From an uncultured Bacteroidales bacterium (GTDB lineage: Bacteria; Bacteroidota; Bacteroidia; Bacteroidales; P3): a stretch of DNA of 64,000 nucleotides. The notes under the pieces are model-generated. The model saw only the letters and a list, made by a program, of their open reading frames with translations, did not search any database and had not been told where the DNA came from. The stretch lies in the NCBI GenBank assembly GCA_946406015.1, contig CAMJJD010000001.1, positions 96,814-160,813 of the forward strand. Reading direction: 5' to 3'. This document shows positions 27,623 through 37,383 of this stretch, in pieces. The stretch's first letter is position 1, and each line of letters opens with the position of its first letter. The translations under genes were made by a program, and so were the position numbers.

Positions 27623-28825
27623 ATGGAAATCCTTTCAAACCGTATCCTCAATATGGCCGAGAGCGAGACTCTCGCCATGACCGCCAAAGCCCGCGAACTG
27701 AAAGCACAGGGCAAAGACGTCATCAGCCTCTCCATCGGCGAGCCCGACTTCAACACCCCCGAGGTGGTCAAAGAAGCCGCCAAGAAGGCCATCGACGACA
27801 ACTTCACCCACTATCCTCCCGTGCCCGGCTATGCCGACCTGAAGGAGGCCATCTGCACCAAGCTCCGCCGCGACAACGGCCTCGAGTACAAGCCCGAGCA
27901 GATTGTCGTCAGCACCGGCGCCAAGCAGAGCCTGTTCCAAGTGGTACAGTGCCTCATCAACCCCGGCGACGAGGTCATCATCCCCACCCCCTTCTGGGTC
28001 TCCTACAAGGAGTTCGTCCGCCTCGCCGAAGGTAAGTGCGTATTCGTGAAGACCAAACTCGAGAACGACTTCAAGGTCACTCCCGAACAGCTCGAGGCTG
28101 CCATCACCCCTCGCACCAAGCTCATCATGTTCTCTTCGCCCAGCAACCCCACCGGCATGCTCTACACCAAGGAAGAGCTGAAAGGCATCGCCGAGGTCGT
28201 GGCTCGTCATGAGAACCTCTTCGTCATGGCCGACGAAATCTATGAGCACATCAACTTCGTGGGCAAGCATGAGAGTATCGCCCAGTTCCCCGAGGTCAAG
28301 GAGCGTGTCATCACCGTCAACGGCGTCGCCAAAGGTTTCGCCATGACCGGCTGGCGCATCGGCTTCATCGCCGCCCCCACCGTCATCGCCAAGGCCGCCA
28401 ACAAGCTTCAGGGTCAGGTGACCAGCGCCACCTGCTCCATCGCCCAGAAGGCCACCGTCTGCGCCATGCTCATGGATCCCAAGACCAGCAAGGACATCAT
28501 CGATATGCGCAACATCTTCCAGCAGCGTCGCGATATGGTCTACAAGCTCCTCTGCGACATCCCAGGCCTCAAAGTCCGTCTGCCGCAGGGTGCCTTCTAC
28601 TTCTTCCCCGATTGCAGCTCCTACTATGGCAAGAGCTACAACGGCACCAAGGTTGAGAACTCCACCGACATGGCCTTCTACCTCCTCAACGAGGCCGGCG
28701 TGGCCACCGTCATGGGTTCCGCCTTCGGCGACGACAGCTGCATCCGCCTCTCCTACGCCACCTCCGAGGACCTCCTCCGCGAAGCCCTCCGCCGCATCAA
28801 AGAGGCCTTGGCCAAACTGCAGTAA
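27623..28825 (+). CDS. PLP-dependent aminotransferase (aspartate aminotransferase type)
   Basis: ISLSIGEPDFNTPEVVKEAAKKAI, SSPSNPTGMLYTKEEL, NGVAKGFAMTGWRIGF. Confidence 0.93.
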   Translation: MEILSNRILNMAESETLAMTAKARELKAQGKDVISLSIGEPDFNTPEVVKEAAKKAIDDNFTHYPPVPGYADLKEAICTKLRRDNGLEYKPEQIVVSTGAKQSLFQVVQCLINPGDEVIIPTPFWVSYKEFVRLAEGKCVFVKTKLENDFKVTPEQLEAAITPRTKLIMFSSPSNPTGMLYTKEELKGIAEVVARHENLFVMADEIYEHINFVGKHESIAQFPEVKERVITVNGVAKGFAMTGWRIGFIAAPTVIAKAANKLQGQVTSATCSIAQKATVCAMLMDPKTSKDIIDMRNIFQQRRDMVYKLLCDIPGLKVRLPQGAFYFFPDCSSYYGKSYNGTKVENSTDMAFYLLNEAGVATVMGSAFGDDSCIRLSYATSEDLLREALRRIKEALAKLQ

Positions 28826-28852
28826 GTTTTCCCCCGGAGCAATGTTCCGAAA

Positions 28853-28876
28853 AGTTAGGTCGCACACGGCCTAACT
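28853..28876. other. Hairpin
   Basis: agttaggtc-gcacac-ggcctaact. Confidence 0.6.
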
Positions 28877-28880
28877 GCCT

Positions 28881-28950
28881 CTCCCGCCGGTAGTGAAATC
28901 CAAAGAACGGGTCCCAAACGCTCTTCCTTGGATTCCACCATCGGCGGGAG
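28881..28950. other. 70-nt near-perfect hairpin with T-rich flank
   Basis: ctcccgccggtagtgaaatccaa / ttggattccaccatcggcgggag, 20 of 23 paired, followed by tttttctttt. Confidence 0.8.
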
Positions 28951-29074
28951 TTTTTCTTTTCCCGACTCAACTCTGAGGATGGTCCGTCTGCGGCCGGAGA
29001 AAACACGGAGGAGTCGGGGAGGTGGCTTGGGGAGATGCTGTTGGTCGGTCGTGCATGACCCAAGTGATAAAATA

Positions 29075-29104
29075 GCGGCGGCGCTGGAACTCCAGCGCCG
29101 CCGC
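29075..29104. terminator. Hairpin, possible bidirectional terminator
   Basis: gcggcggcgctgga-ac-tccagcgccgccgc, 14-bp perfect stem between convergent genes. Confidence 0.6.
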
Positions 29105-29136
29105 CTTGAAGAAAGTTCTATTGTGTTGTAGTCAGC

Positions 29137-30210
29137 TTAGTCGGCTTCGTAGATGAGGAGCTGGCCGTCGGCCCAGATGAAGAGCAGCGGGTCTTTCTCG
29201 TGCTTCTTGCTGATCCAGCAGCCGCCGTTGTCGGCATCGATGACCATGTTGCAGTACTTCTTGTTGATCTTCTGCTCGGCCAGCAGGTGGTCGTCCTTGT
29301 CGTAGACCTGCAGGTAGGTGCTGCCGCCGTCGCGGACGATGGCGTACATGATGTCGCCGCTGATGCCGTAGGTGATCATGTCGACGTGGTAGGTGTCTTG
29401 CACATATTGGCGCACCACGACTACGTCGGTCACGTGGTAGTCATACCAGTAGCTGTTGCAGTAGTGCCAGAAGCCGGGCCAGTACCAGGGACGCGGGGGG
29501 AGGGGGTCCCAGTAGACGGGGTGGCAGTGCACGATGTGGTGGTGCCAGGGGTGGTAGAAGTAGGGGGCGGGGTGGATAGGACGGTGGCTGGGGGGCATGA
29601 CGCCGCCGGGACGACCCGGACGGGCGTAGGAGGGGGTGCCGGAGGGGCGACCCGATGCTGCCACCGTACCGGCGGGGGCGGTGCGCGGGCTGCCGCCTAC
29701 GCGGCTGCCGCCACGTTCTGCGGGGCTGTTGTGGCCAGGGTCTGCGGTTCTGGCCATGGGAGTGGTGCGGCCTGCCTCGCGGCCACGCACGCCGGCGTGG
29801 CTGCCGCGGGCCTCTACGCCGCTGCGCATGGCGTGGCTGCCTTCGCTGCGGCTGACGCTGCCGCCCGAGCGGCTGGGGGCGCTGAAAGAGCCGTTACGGG
29901 GCGACGAGCTACGGTCGAAACTGGACGAGCTGCGGCTGGAACTGCTGCCTACTGTCGAGCGGCTGGGGCTGGACGAGCGGCTCGAACTGCTGCTGAAGCT
30001 GCTGCGGCTCGAACTGGAGCTGGACGAGCGGCTCGAACTGCCGCTGAAACTGCTGCGACTGGAGCTGCTGGAGGAGGAGCGGCTGCTGCTCACCGAGCTG
30101 CTGTGTCCGCCACCGCCGCTGCGGCTGCCACCGCTGCGCTGTGCCAAGGCCGGCGTGGCGCTCAGCGCCAAGGCTACCATTGCAAGTGCGATTACTTTCG
30201 AAGTTTTCAT
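29137..30210 (-). CDS. Secreted Ser/Arg-rich low-complexity protein with aromatic/His-rich C-terminal half
   Basis: Signal peptide ALALSATPALAQ, (SRSSSSS)n tract, then YFYHPWHHHIVHCHPVYWDPLPPRPWYWPGFWHYC. Confidence 0.75.
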   Translation of the reverse strand: MKTSKVIALAMVALALSATPALAQRSGGSRSGGGGHSSSVSSSRSSSSSSSRSSFSGSSSRSSSSSSSRSSFSSSSSRSSSPSRSTVGSSSSRSSSSFDRSSSPRNGSFSAPSRSGGSVSRSEGSHAMRSGVEARGSHAGVRGREAGRTTPMARTADPGHNSPAERGGSRVGGSPRTAPAGTVAASGRPSGTPSYARPGRPGGVMPPSHRPIHPAPYFYHPWHHHIVHCHPVYWDPLPPRPWYWPGFWHYCNSYWYDYHVTDVVVVRQYVQDTYHVDMITYGISGDIMYAIVRDGGSTYLQVYDKDDHLLAEQKINKKYCNMVIDADNGGCWISKKHEKDPLLFIWADGQLLIYEAD

Positions 30211-30606
30211 ATCTTTACTCCTTTCTTTATTTATTGTTTTTTCTATTCTGCTTTCACTTCCGCATTCTCACATTCTCCCGTTCTTTTTTCTGCTGCAAAA
30301 ATACAACCTTTCCCCGAGGGAAATTCCCAAATCGTCCCCTATTTTTCCTAGTAAAACATAATACATTATATTTGAGTGATATACATTTAATGCATACGTC
30401 TTGATAGTATAGTTGTTTTGCCGTCTACAGAAAAAAACTCATGAGTGGAGGTAAGACGAACCATTAACTTTTAATTTTTGGATTGCGATTCCCCAAAAAG
30501 AAAGACAGTCAATTGGCCGTTGGTCATTTTCGTATCACTAGGGTATACAACAAAGGCATCCCCCAGGTTTGAGGATGCCTTTGTCTTTACGAATGTTATG
30601 TAATTT

Positions 30607-32679
30607 TCAACCCACCGAGCAGCCGGGGGTGACAAGGTCGCTGGGGGTGAGGAGGACGAGACGGCCGTCCTTGTCCTCGGCGCTGAGGATCATGCCCTGG
30701 CTCTCGACACCCTTGAGTTTGCGGGGCGGGAAGTTGGCGATGAAGCAGACCTGACGGCCTACCAACGCCTGCGGGTCGGGGTAGAACTTGGCGATGCCGC
30801 TGACGATGGTGCGGGTGCCCATGCCGTCCTCAATCTTGAACTGCAGCAGTTTGTCGGCCTTGGGGACCTTCTGGCACTCGAGGATGGTGCCCACACGGAT
30901 GTCCATCTTGCCGAAGTCGTCGATGGTGACCGGCGCCTTCACCTCGGCGGGCTTCCAGGCGTTGAGTTCGTTCTGCGCCTTGGTGGCCTGCAGCTTGTCG
31001 ACCTGGGCCTGGATGGTCTCGTCGCTGATCTGCTCGAAGAGCAGCTCAGGCGTGCCGATGGTGTGGCCTTCCATCAGGAGGTCGGCGCGGCCGGCGTCTT
31101 TCCAACCGAGGGCCTGCAGGTTCATGATGCGGTGCATCTTGTCGGCCGTGAAGGGCAGGAAGGGGGCGCAGAGGATGGCCAGGTTGGCGCAAATCTGCAA
31201 CGAGAGGTTCATCACCGTGGCGGTGCGCTCGGGGTCGCTCTTGACGAGCTTCCAGGGCTCGGTGTCGGTGAGGTATTTGTTACCCAGACGGGCCAGGTTC
31301 ATCATCTCGGCGAGGGCCTCGCGGAAGCGGTAGGTCTCAATTGAGCGGCCTATGCGCTCGGGGAAGGTGGCCATCTCTTTGATGACTTCGTCATCGAGTT
31401 CGGAGTTCGGAGTTCGGAGTTTGGAGATGGCGGGCACGCGCCCGCCGTAGAACTTGTGCGTCAGCACCAGCGTACGGTTGACGAAGTTGCCGAGGATGGC
31501 TACCAGCTCGCTGTTGTTCTTCAGCTGGAAGTCCTTCCAGGTGAAGTCGTTGTCCTTGGTCTCCGGGGCGTTGCTGCAGAGGGTGTAGCGCAGCACGTCC
31601 TGCTTGCCGGGGAACTCCTGCAGGTATTCGTGCAGCCAGACGGCCCAGTTGCGCGAGGTCGAAATCTTGTCGCCCTCGAGGTTGAGGAACTCGTTGGCCG
31701 GCACGTTGGCGGGCAGGATGTAGCTGCCGTCGGCGTGGAGCATCGAGGGGAAGATGATGCAGTGGAAGACGATATTGTCCTTGCCGATGAAGTGCACCAG
31801 CTTGGTGTCCTGGTCTTTCCACCACTTCTCCCAGTCGTCGCCTTTCAGCTGCTTGGTGAAGCTGATGTAGCCGATGGGGGCGTCGAACCAGACGTAGAGC
31901 ACCTTGCCGTCGGCACCCTCCAAGGGTACCTTGACGCCCCAGTCGAGGTCGCGCGTGACGGCGCGGGGCTGCAAGCCGGCGTCGATCCACGACTTGCACT
32001 GGCCGTAGACGTTGGTCTTCCAGTCGCCTTTGTGGCCTTCGAGAATCCACTCGCGCAGCCAAGGCTCGTCCTGGTCGAGGGGGAGGAACCAATGCTTGGT
32101 CTCTTTCAGCACGGGTTTCGAGCCGCTGAGGGCGCTCTTGGGGTTAATCAAATCGGTGGCGTTGAGCGAGGTGCCGCAGGCTTCACACTGGTCGCCGTAG
32201 GCGCGCTCGTTGCCGCAGTGGGGGCAGGTGCCGGTGATGTAGCGGTCGGCCAGGAAGCAGCCGGCCTCCTCGTCGTAGTACTGCATCGACACCTTCTCGA
32301 CGAACTTGCCCTCGTCGTACAGCTTCTTGAAGTAGGCCGCTGCGGTCTCGTGATGCTCCTTGCTGGAGGTGCGGCTGTAGATGTCGAACGAGATGCCCAG
32401 CTCGGCGAAGGAGTCCTTGATGATCTTGTGGTAGCGGTCGACGATGTCCTGCGGCGTGCAGCCCTCCTTGCGGGCCTTGATGGTGATGGGCACGCCGTGC
32501 TCGTCGCTTCCGCCGATGAACATCACCTCCTCGCCTTGGGCGCGCAGGTAGCGCACGTAGACGTCGGCAGGCACATAGACACCCGCCAGGTGGCCGATGT
32601 GCACGGGGCCGTTGGCGTAGGGCAGCGCCGAGGTGACGGTGTAGCGCTTGTATTTATGGTCTTTTTCTGTGTAGGTCAT
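30607..32679 (-). CDS. metG: Methionine--tRNA ligase with C-terminal tRNA-binding domain
   Basis: [46 protein letters not shown] (KISTS variant), C-term [28 protein letters not shown]. Confidence 0.96.
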   Translation of the reverse strand: MTYTEKDHKYKRYTVTSALPYANGPVHIGHLAGVYVPADVYVRYLRAQGEEVMFIGGSDEHGVPITIKARKEGCTPQDIVDRYHKIIKDSFAELGISFDIYSRTSSKEHHETAAAYFKKLYDEGKFVEKVSMQYYDEEAGCFLADRYITGTCPHCGNERAYGDQCEACGTSLNATDLINPKSALSGSKPVLKETKHWFLPLDQDEPWLREWILEGHKGDWKTNVYGQCKSWIDAGLQPRAVTRDLDWGVKVPLEGADGKVLYVWFDAPIGYISFTKQLKGDDWEKWWKDQDTKLVHFIGKDNIVFHCIIFPSMLHADGSYILPANVPANEFLNLEGDKISTSRNWAVWLHEYLQEFPGKQDVLRYTLCSNAPETKDNDFTWKDFQLKNNSELVAILGNFVNRTLVLTHKFYGGRVPAISKLRTPNSELDDEVIKEMATFPERIGRSIETYRFREALAEMMNLARLGNKYLTDTEPWKLVKSDPERTATVMNLSLQICANLAILCAPFLPFTADKMHRIMNLQALGWKDAGRADLLMEGHTIGTPELLFEQISDETIQAQVDKLQATKAQNELNAWKPAEVKAPVTIDDFGKMDIRVGTILECQKVPKADKLLQFKIEDGMGTRTIVSGIAKFYPDPQALVGRQVCFIANFPPRKLKGVESQGMILSAEDKDGRLVLLTPSDLVTPGCSVG
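31398..31426. repeat. 7-bp array (GTTCGGA x4) inside metG
   Basis: gttcggagttcggagttcggagtttggag; read as [10 protein letters not shown]. Confidence 0.93.
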
Positions 32680-32682
32680 TGC

Positions 32683-33756
32683 TTATTGTTGATAGGTGTA
32701 TTGTGTCACGCTGCCTTCACCGTTGGTGAACGATGTGGGGAATCCGGCGGCGTCATAGGTATAGGTACGGGTCTCGGTGGTGGTGCCCAGCGGGTAGGGG
32801 AGGGTGAAGGGCAGCTGCATGAGGCCGAAGTTGAGCGTAATCGTCACCATGGCGGTACCGCTGTTGGTCGTGACGGTGGCGTTGTTGGCCGAGAGGTTGG
32901 TGGGGTCGAGGGCGCCGAGGAAGCCATAGAAGGGGTTGTGCTGGCTGTCGTAGGTGAAGCTGGCGGTGTCGGCCAGAGTGATGGTCAGCGGGATGGCTGT
33001 GGTGTCGACCAGGTAGGAGAGCATGGAGGCATAGCTGCCGGCCAACGAGTCGAGGTTGACCATCTGGCGTATCTCGTCGAGGCTCACCGAACCGTCTATC
33101 TGGGCGCTGAAGACAATCTGCGACACATTGTCGCCCTGCCAGGTCAGGTCGGCTGCGAGAGCGGAATTGTCGACGCTGAGTTTGCCGGCATTCTGGGCGG
33201 GACGGATAAGGCCGAAGATGTCGGGGATGCCGCCGCTGAACAGCTCGGAAAGCATCGTCAGCAGGACGGGGTTGAGCTCCATGGTCAGGTGGCTCACCTT
33301 GCCGGCCGTGTTGCGGGTGGGCACGACGCTCATCACCTCCATGGGACCGGAGTAGAGCGACATCATGGTCAGCAGGTCGCCGTTGTAGGTGTAGCTCACT
33401 TCGACGGGCATGTCTTGGAGCGTGGTCGTCGCCGACGCCAGGCGGTAGTTGTCATACTCATACCAGCCGGTCTCCAGCATGTTGCCGTTTTCGTCGGCTG
33501 TCGCAATGGTGGTCACCACATCGTTGGCCCAAGTCCATTCCTCTGTCGTCGTTCCGTCGACAGCAATGCTTACAATACGCTTGGCAGGATTGAAGACACC
33601 GTCGCCGGTAGGCATCTGGACGGGAGGATTGTCGCCGCCGCCGTTGCCACCCGACGGGTTGACCGGTTCCGTAGTTCCGTTGTCTTTGTTGCATGCCGTC
33701 ATACCCAGCATCATCACGGCGCAGAGCGCCAGCAATATTTTCTTCATGGCTTTCAT
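32683..33756 (-). CDS. Hypothetical lipoprotein
   Basis: MKKILLALCAVMMLGMTACNKDN lipobox; WYEYDNYRLASATTTLQDMPVEVSYTYNGDLLT. Confidence 0.8.
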   Translation of the reverse strand: MKAMKKILLALCAVMMLGMTACNKDNGTTEPVNPSGGNGGGDNPPVQMPTGDGVFNPAKRIVSIAVDGTTTEEWTWANDVVTTIATADENGNMLETGWYEYDNYRLASATTTLQDMPVEVSYTYNGDLLTMMSLYSGPMEVMSVVPTRNTAGKVSHLTMELNPVLLTMLSELFSGGIPDIFGLIRPAQNAGKLSVDNSALAADLTWQGDNVSQIVFSAQIDGSVSLDEIRQMVNLDSLAGSYASMLSYLVDTTAIPLTITLADTASFTYDSQHNPFYGFLGALDPTNLSANNATVTTNSGTAMVTITLNFGLMQLPFTLPYPLGTTTETRTYTYDAAGFPTSFTNGEGSVTQYTYQQ

Positions 33757-33775
33757 TATTAGGGATTTATAATGA

Positions 33776-34201
33776 TTACTTGTCCTGACCTTCCTCGCTC
33801 TTCTCCTCTTCGTCGAGGGTGATTTTGCCTGCGGCCAGCAGCACGTTGTACCACGAGAAGAGCTTCTTCACGTCGGAGGCATGCACACGTTCGCGGTCGT
33901 AGTCGGGAAGTGCTTCGCCCAGCAGGTCGAACATCACCTTGCTCTCCGCTTTCTTGGGGTCGAAGGCGGTGGCCTTGCCTTCCAGCTTGCGGAAGATGTT
34001 CTGCATCACCTCTTCCAGAGGACGCTCGTCGGTCTCGGTAAAGAGACGTATCTCACCCAGCGAGCTGATTCTATCGTTCTTGAATACAGGGTATTTCTGA
34101 CCCGTCACGAGGTTCGCCACCACAGCGCCGCCTTTGGTTTGCGACACCAGTTCACTCAAATCCGGCTTGCCGGCAATCACTAAGATGTTTGATAAATCCA
34201 T
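33776..34201 (-). CDS. DUF5606-like protein
   Basis: LSNILVIAGKPDLSELVSQTKGGAVVANLVTGQKYPVFKNDRISSLGEIRLFTE. Confidence 0.7.
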   Translation of the reverse strand: MDLSNILVIAGKPDLSELVSQTKGGAVVANLVTGQKYPVFKNDRISSLGEIRLFTETDERPLEEVMQNIFRKLEGKATAFDPKKAESKVMFDLLGEALPDYDRERVHASDVKKLFSWYNVLLAAGKITLDEEEKSEEGQDK

Positions 34202-34322
34202 TTTGCAGTATTCGTTTTTTATCGTTAATTAGCAAAAGAAAACGCGTAATATATGCTATTATTGTGTCGCAAGGTGTTTTTTTTTACTTCGTCGCGTCTG
34301 ATCCGAGTAGCCTCCCGTTTCA

Positions 34323-34397
34323 TCTCTCCGCTTTCTCCGCTCATCTTCTCCCTGCTTTCTCCGTACCTTCTCCCTACCTTCTCCGTACTTCTCCCTG
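34323..34397. repeat. Degenerate array, about 9-10-bp period (CTTCTCCGTA type)
   Basis: ttctccgctttctccgctcatcttctccctgctttctccgtaccttctccctaccttctccgtacttctccct. Confidence 0.75.
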
Positions 34398-34451
34398 CCC
34401 CGCACGGAGGATGTACCTTGCCGCCGTTGTTTTGCTCGCGCGCTGGTAGCG

Positions 34452-34493
34452 CTTTGAGTCCTTAGGTCTTTGAGTCCTTGGGTCCTTGAGTCT
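34452..34493. repeat. Degenerate 9-bp array (TTTGAGTCC/TTGGGTCCT type)
   Basis: tttgagtccttaggtctttgagtccttgggtccttgagtct. Confidence 0.75.
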
Positions 34494-34498
34494 CGATG

Positions 34499-34622
34499 GC
34501 TCTTCGACTTTTCGACTTTTCGACTCTTCGACTTTTTGACTTTTCGACTTTTTGACTTTTCGACTTTTTGACTTTTTGACTTTTCGGCTCTTCGACTTTT
34601 TGACTTTTTGACTCTTCGACTC
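34499..34622. repeat. 8-bp array (CGACTTTT/TGACTTTT)
   Basis: About 15 units of [ct]gactttt-type over 124 bp. Confidence 0.9.
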
Positions 34623-34676
34623 AGCCACTCATGATACAGGGGGGACAGAAATCCGTGGAGTAAACTATTTATATGT

Positions 34677-35507
34677 CTAGGAAACAGGTGTTTGTGCTTG
34701 TTCAAACGAGTGGGCGAACCGTTTCACCAGGAGGTGCAGGAGGCGGTTGGGCAGCAGCGGGCACAGCAGGATGACCAGACGGTCGGTGAAGCAGGGGATG
34801 AGGGTGGCCCTACGCCTGAACATGGCTTTCAGCGCCAACTGCGTCGCCCGCTCGGGCGAGAGCATAATTCCCATACGTAGAAGCAGTTTGCGATGCCGCA
34901 TGAAGGGCATGTCGGCCGACATCGGTGTGTCGACGGCCCCGAAGACGGCTGTGGTGACGCTGACGGGCGACCCCATGCACTCGATGCGCAACGCCCGCGA
35001 ATAGCCCTTCACAAAGCGTTTGGTGCAGCCATACATGCCCACGAGGGGCCAATCCATCCAAGCCGTGATGGACGAGATGTTGAGGATGTAGCCTCCTCCC
35101 TGCTCTTTCATGAGCGGCAGCAGCAGGCGGCAGAGCAGCAAGGGAGTGGTGCAATGCAACGCCATGATGCGCCGAAGCTGCTCGAGCTCGGCATTCTCGA
35201 TGGTCGACGTGATGAGCATTCCCGCGTTGTTGACCAGTATCGCCACCCGCCAGCCGCACGTTCGGCACTGGGTTGCAATGTGTTCCGCTGCGTCGGGCAG
35301 GGTGAGGTCCATACAGATGACGGGGGCCGGGACGCCATGTTGGCGGGTAATCTGGAGCGCGAGCTCCTCTGCCGCCAATCCGTTGATATCCACCAGCACT
35401 ACGCCGTAGCCCCGTTCGGCCAGCTGCAGGGCGTAGCAGCGCCCCATGCCCGAAGCCGCCCCGGTGACGACAGCATATTTCACGTCCTGTAACATGCTTG
35501 GAAACAT
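34677..35507 (-). CDS. SDR family NAD(P)-dependent oxidoreductase
   Basis: AVVTGAASGMGRCYALQLAERGYGVVLVD, LVNNAGM, ISSITAW...YGCTKRFVKG. Confidence 0.88.
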   Translation of the reverse strand: MFPSMLQDVKYAVVTGAASGMGRCYALQLAERGYGVVLVDINGLAAEELALQITRQHGVPAPVICMDLTLPDAAEHIATQCRTCGWRVAILVNNAGMLITSTIENAELEQLRRIMALHCTTPLLLCRLLLPLMKEQGGGYILNISSITAWMDWPLVGMYGCTKRFVKGYSRALRIECMGSPVSVTTAVFGAVDTPMSADMPFMRHRKLLLRMGIMLSPERATQLALKAMFRRRATLIPCFTDRLVILLCPLLPNRLLHLLVKRFAHSFEQAQTPVS

Positions 35508-35511
35508 TTGG

Positions 35512-36363
35512 TTATGACGGCTGTTGGCCGAGGTGGTATTGGCGCAGCCCTTCGATGGGGTCGGCCATCACAGTGCCGATGGCGAGTTTGTCGGAGGACA
35601 TGAAGCTGCGCAGGGTAGGCTCGATGGCCTTGGCGAATCCTCCGACCAGGTTGAGTTGTCCCTCGGATATACCGCTCTGTTCCTGCAACGTGGCCAGCAT
35701 TCCATGACGCCAGTCGTAGAGTGCTTCCGTAATCACGCTGCGGCAGTAGTCAGCCTCCTGCCGATGCACGGCGAAGGGAGCCAGCGATGCCAGGAAGCGG
35801 TTGGGGTTGGATTGGTGATATACGGCGTCGATAAGCTGGTCGTCGGTCATGGGGTAATTGTCATGGAACATGCATCTTACCTCCTCTGGCATGCGATGGG
35901 TGAGGTAGTCGTTGAGCAGTATGCGACCCACATGGTTGGCCGACCCTTGGTCGCCGAGGATAAAGCCTGTGCTGACAGGTTGGCAAGCGATGCGGAGGCC
36001 ATCGTAACAGCAGGCGTTGCTGCCGGTACCCAGGATGGCTACCAACGAGGGACGGCCGCCGCTCACCGCTCGGCAGGCACCCAGCATGTCGGTCTCGACA
36101 TGCACCTCGGCGGCACAGAATCCCGCCGACAGGAGTCGCTCCACCCGCTCCCTCTGCGAGGCATTGCCGCAGCCGGCACCATAGAAGTAAATTGAGAATT
36201 GAGAATTGAGAATTGAGAATTGCTGGCGCACGGCGGAGCAGGCGGCGAGGAACCGCTCGTCGGAGGTGAAATGGGGGTTGAGACCTTCGGTAACCACCTT
36301 GTTACCAGACTCCACTTCCATCCACGTGGTCTTGGTGCTCCCGCTGTCGGCTATGATTGTCAT
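35512..36363 (-). CDS. N-acetylglucosamine kinase-like / BadF-type ATPase
   Basis: IIADSGSTKTTWMEVESG, ILGTGSNACCYDG, STGFILGDQGSANHVGR. Confidence 0.85.
   Translation of the reverse strand: MTIIADSGSTKTTWMEVESGNKVVTEGLNPHFTSDERFLAACSAVRQQFSILNSQFSIYFYGAGCGNASQRERVERLLSAGFCAAEVHVETDMLGACRAVSGGRPSLVAILGTGSNACCYDGLRIACQPVSTGFILGDQGSANHVGRILLNDYLTHRMPEEVRCMFHDNYPMTDDQLIDAVYHQSNPNRFLASLAPFAVHRQEADYCRSVITEALYDWRHGMLATLQEQSGISEGQLNLVGGFAKAIEPTLRSFMSSDKLAIGTVMADPIEGLRQYHLGQQPS
36191..36222. repeat. 7-bp array (ATTGAGA x4) inside the N-acetylglucosamine kinase-like gene
   Basis: attgagaattgagaattgagaattgagaattg; read as QFSILNSQFSI. Confidence 0.95.
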
Positions 36364-36378
36364 GGTTTCTCTGTTTTA

Positions 36379-36445
36379 ACATGAATAACCATAAATGACC
36401 ATGAATTTTACTAAAATATTTGTGGCCATTTATGGTAATTCGTGT
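36379..36445. repeat. Gene-less inverted short repeats
   Basis: catgaataaccataaatgaccatgaat vs inverted tgtggccatttatggtaattcgtg. Confidence 0.75.
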
Positions 36446-36471
36446 TTTGTTAAGCTCTGGTTGTTCTCCGC

Positions 36472-37371
36472 TTAGATAATGCCTATAATCTCATTTATAT
36501 CGCTGACACCATGCTTCTTGCACCAAGCTTCCATGCCGTCGATAATCTTGACGGTGACGGCGGGGTCGATGAAGTTGGCGGTGCCCACTTCGATGGCCGT
36601 GGCGCCGGCCATGAGGAACTCGATGGCGTCCTCGGCGGTGCAGATGCCGCCCAAGCCGACTACGGGAATCTTCACGGCGTGAGCCACTTGCCACACCATG
36701 CGCACGGCCACAGGCTTCACGGCGGGACCGCTGAGGCCACCGGTGACGTTGGCCATGAAGGGACGGCGACGCTCGATGTCGATGGCCATACCCAACAGGG
36801 TGTTGATGAGACTCACGCTGTCGGCACCGGCACCCTCGACGGCTTTGGCGATCTCGGCAATGCTGGTGACGTTGGGTGAGAGTTTTACTATCAGCGTCTT
36901 ATGATACACCTTGCGCACCGCGCTCACCACTTGGGCCGCCATATCGGGGCTGGTGCCGAAGCCCATGCCGCCGCATTTGACGTTGGGACAGCTGATGTTC
37001 AGCTCGATGGCGGGAATGTGTTCCAAGGCGTCAATCTGCTCGGCCACGGAGCAGTATTCCTCGATGGAGGAGCCGCTGACGTTGACAATGATATTGGTGT
37101 CTAAGTGTTTGATTCTATGATACACTTCGGAGCAGAACTTCTCCACGCCGCAGTTTTGCAGGCCCACGGAGTTGAGCATGCCCGAAGGGGTCTCGACCAT
37201 GCGGGGGTAGGGGTTGCCTTCGCGGTGGGTGCCGGTGGTGCCCTTGACGACAAAGCCACCCAGGCGGTTGAGGTCGATGAAATCGGCGAACTCCTCGCCA
37301 TAGCCGAAGGTGCCGCTGGCGGTCATCACCGGATTCTTCAGATTGAGATTATGTACTTTGACTGCTAACAT
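36472..37371 (-). CDS. pyrD: Dihydroorotate dehydrogenase B, catalytic subunit
   Basis: [63 protein letters not shown]. Confidence 0.95.
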   Translation of the reverse strand: MLAVKVHNLNLKNPVMTASGTFGYGEEFADFIDLNRLGGFVVKGTTGTHREGNPYPRMVETPSGMLNSVGLQNCGVEKFCSEVYHRIKHLDTNIIVNVSGSSIEEYCSVAEQIDALEHIPAIELNISCPNVKCGGMGFGTSPDMAAQVVSAVRKVYHKTLIVKLSPNVTSIAEIAKAVEGAGADSVSLINTLLGMAIDIERRRPFMANVTGGLSGPAVKPVAVRMVWQVAHAVKIPVVGLGGICTAEDAIEFLMAGATAIEVGTANFIDPAVTVKIIDGMEAWCKKHGVSDINEIIGII

Positions 37372-37383
37372 ATGCTTAATCTT

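Noticed and set aside
29200-30351. 383-aa plus-strand Ala/Gly-rich ORF
   Set aside because: Antisense of the Ser/Arg-rich secreted protein; low complexity reflects the repeat on the other strand.
34499-34622. CRISPR array
   Set aside because: Period is only 8 bp with no spacers and no cas genes nearby; it is a short tandem repeat.
34259-34705. 148-aa Lys/Ser-rich ORF (KKSKSRKVEKSKS...)
   Set aside because: Translation of the intergenic 8-mer/9-mer/10-mer arrays; no signal of a real gene.
36180-36222. Frameshift or pseudogene in the N-acetylglucosamine kinase-like gene due to the array
   Set aside because: Frame is maintained on both sides of the array; the conserved downstream and upstream motifs are in one ORF.
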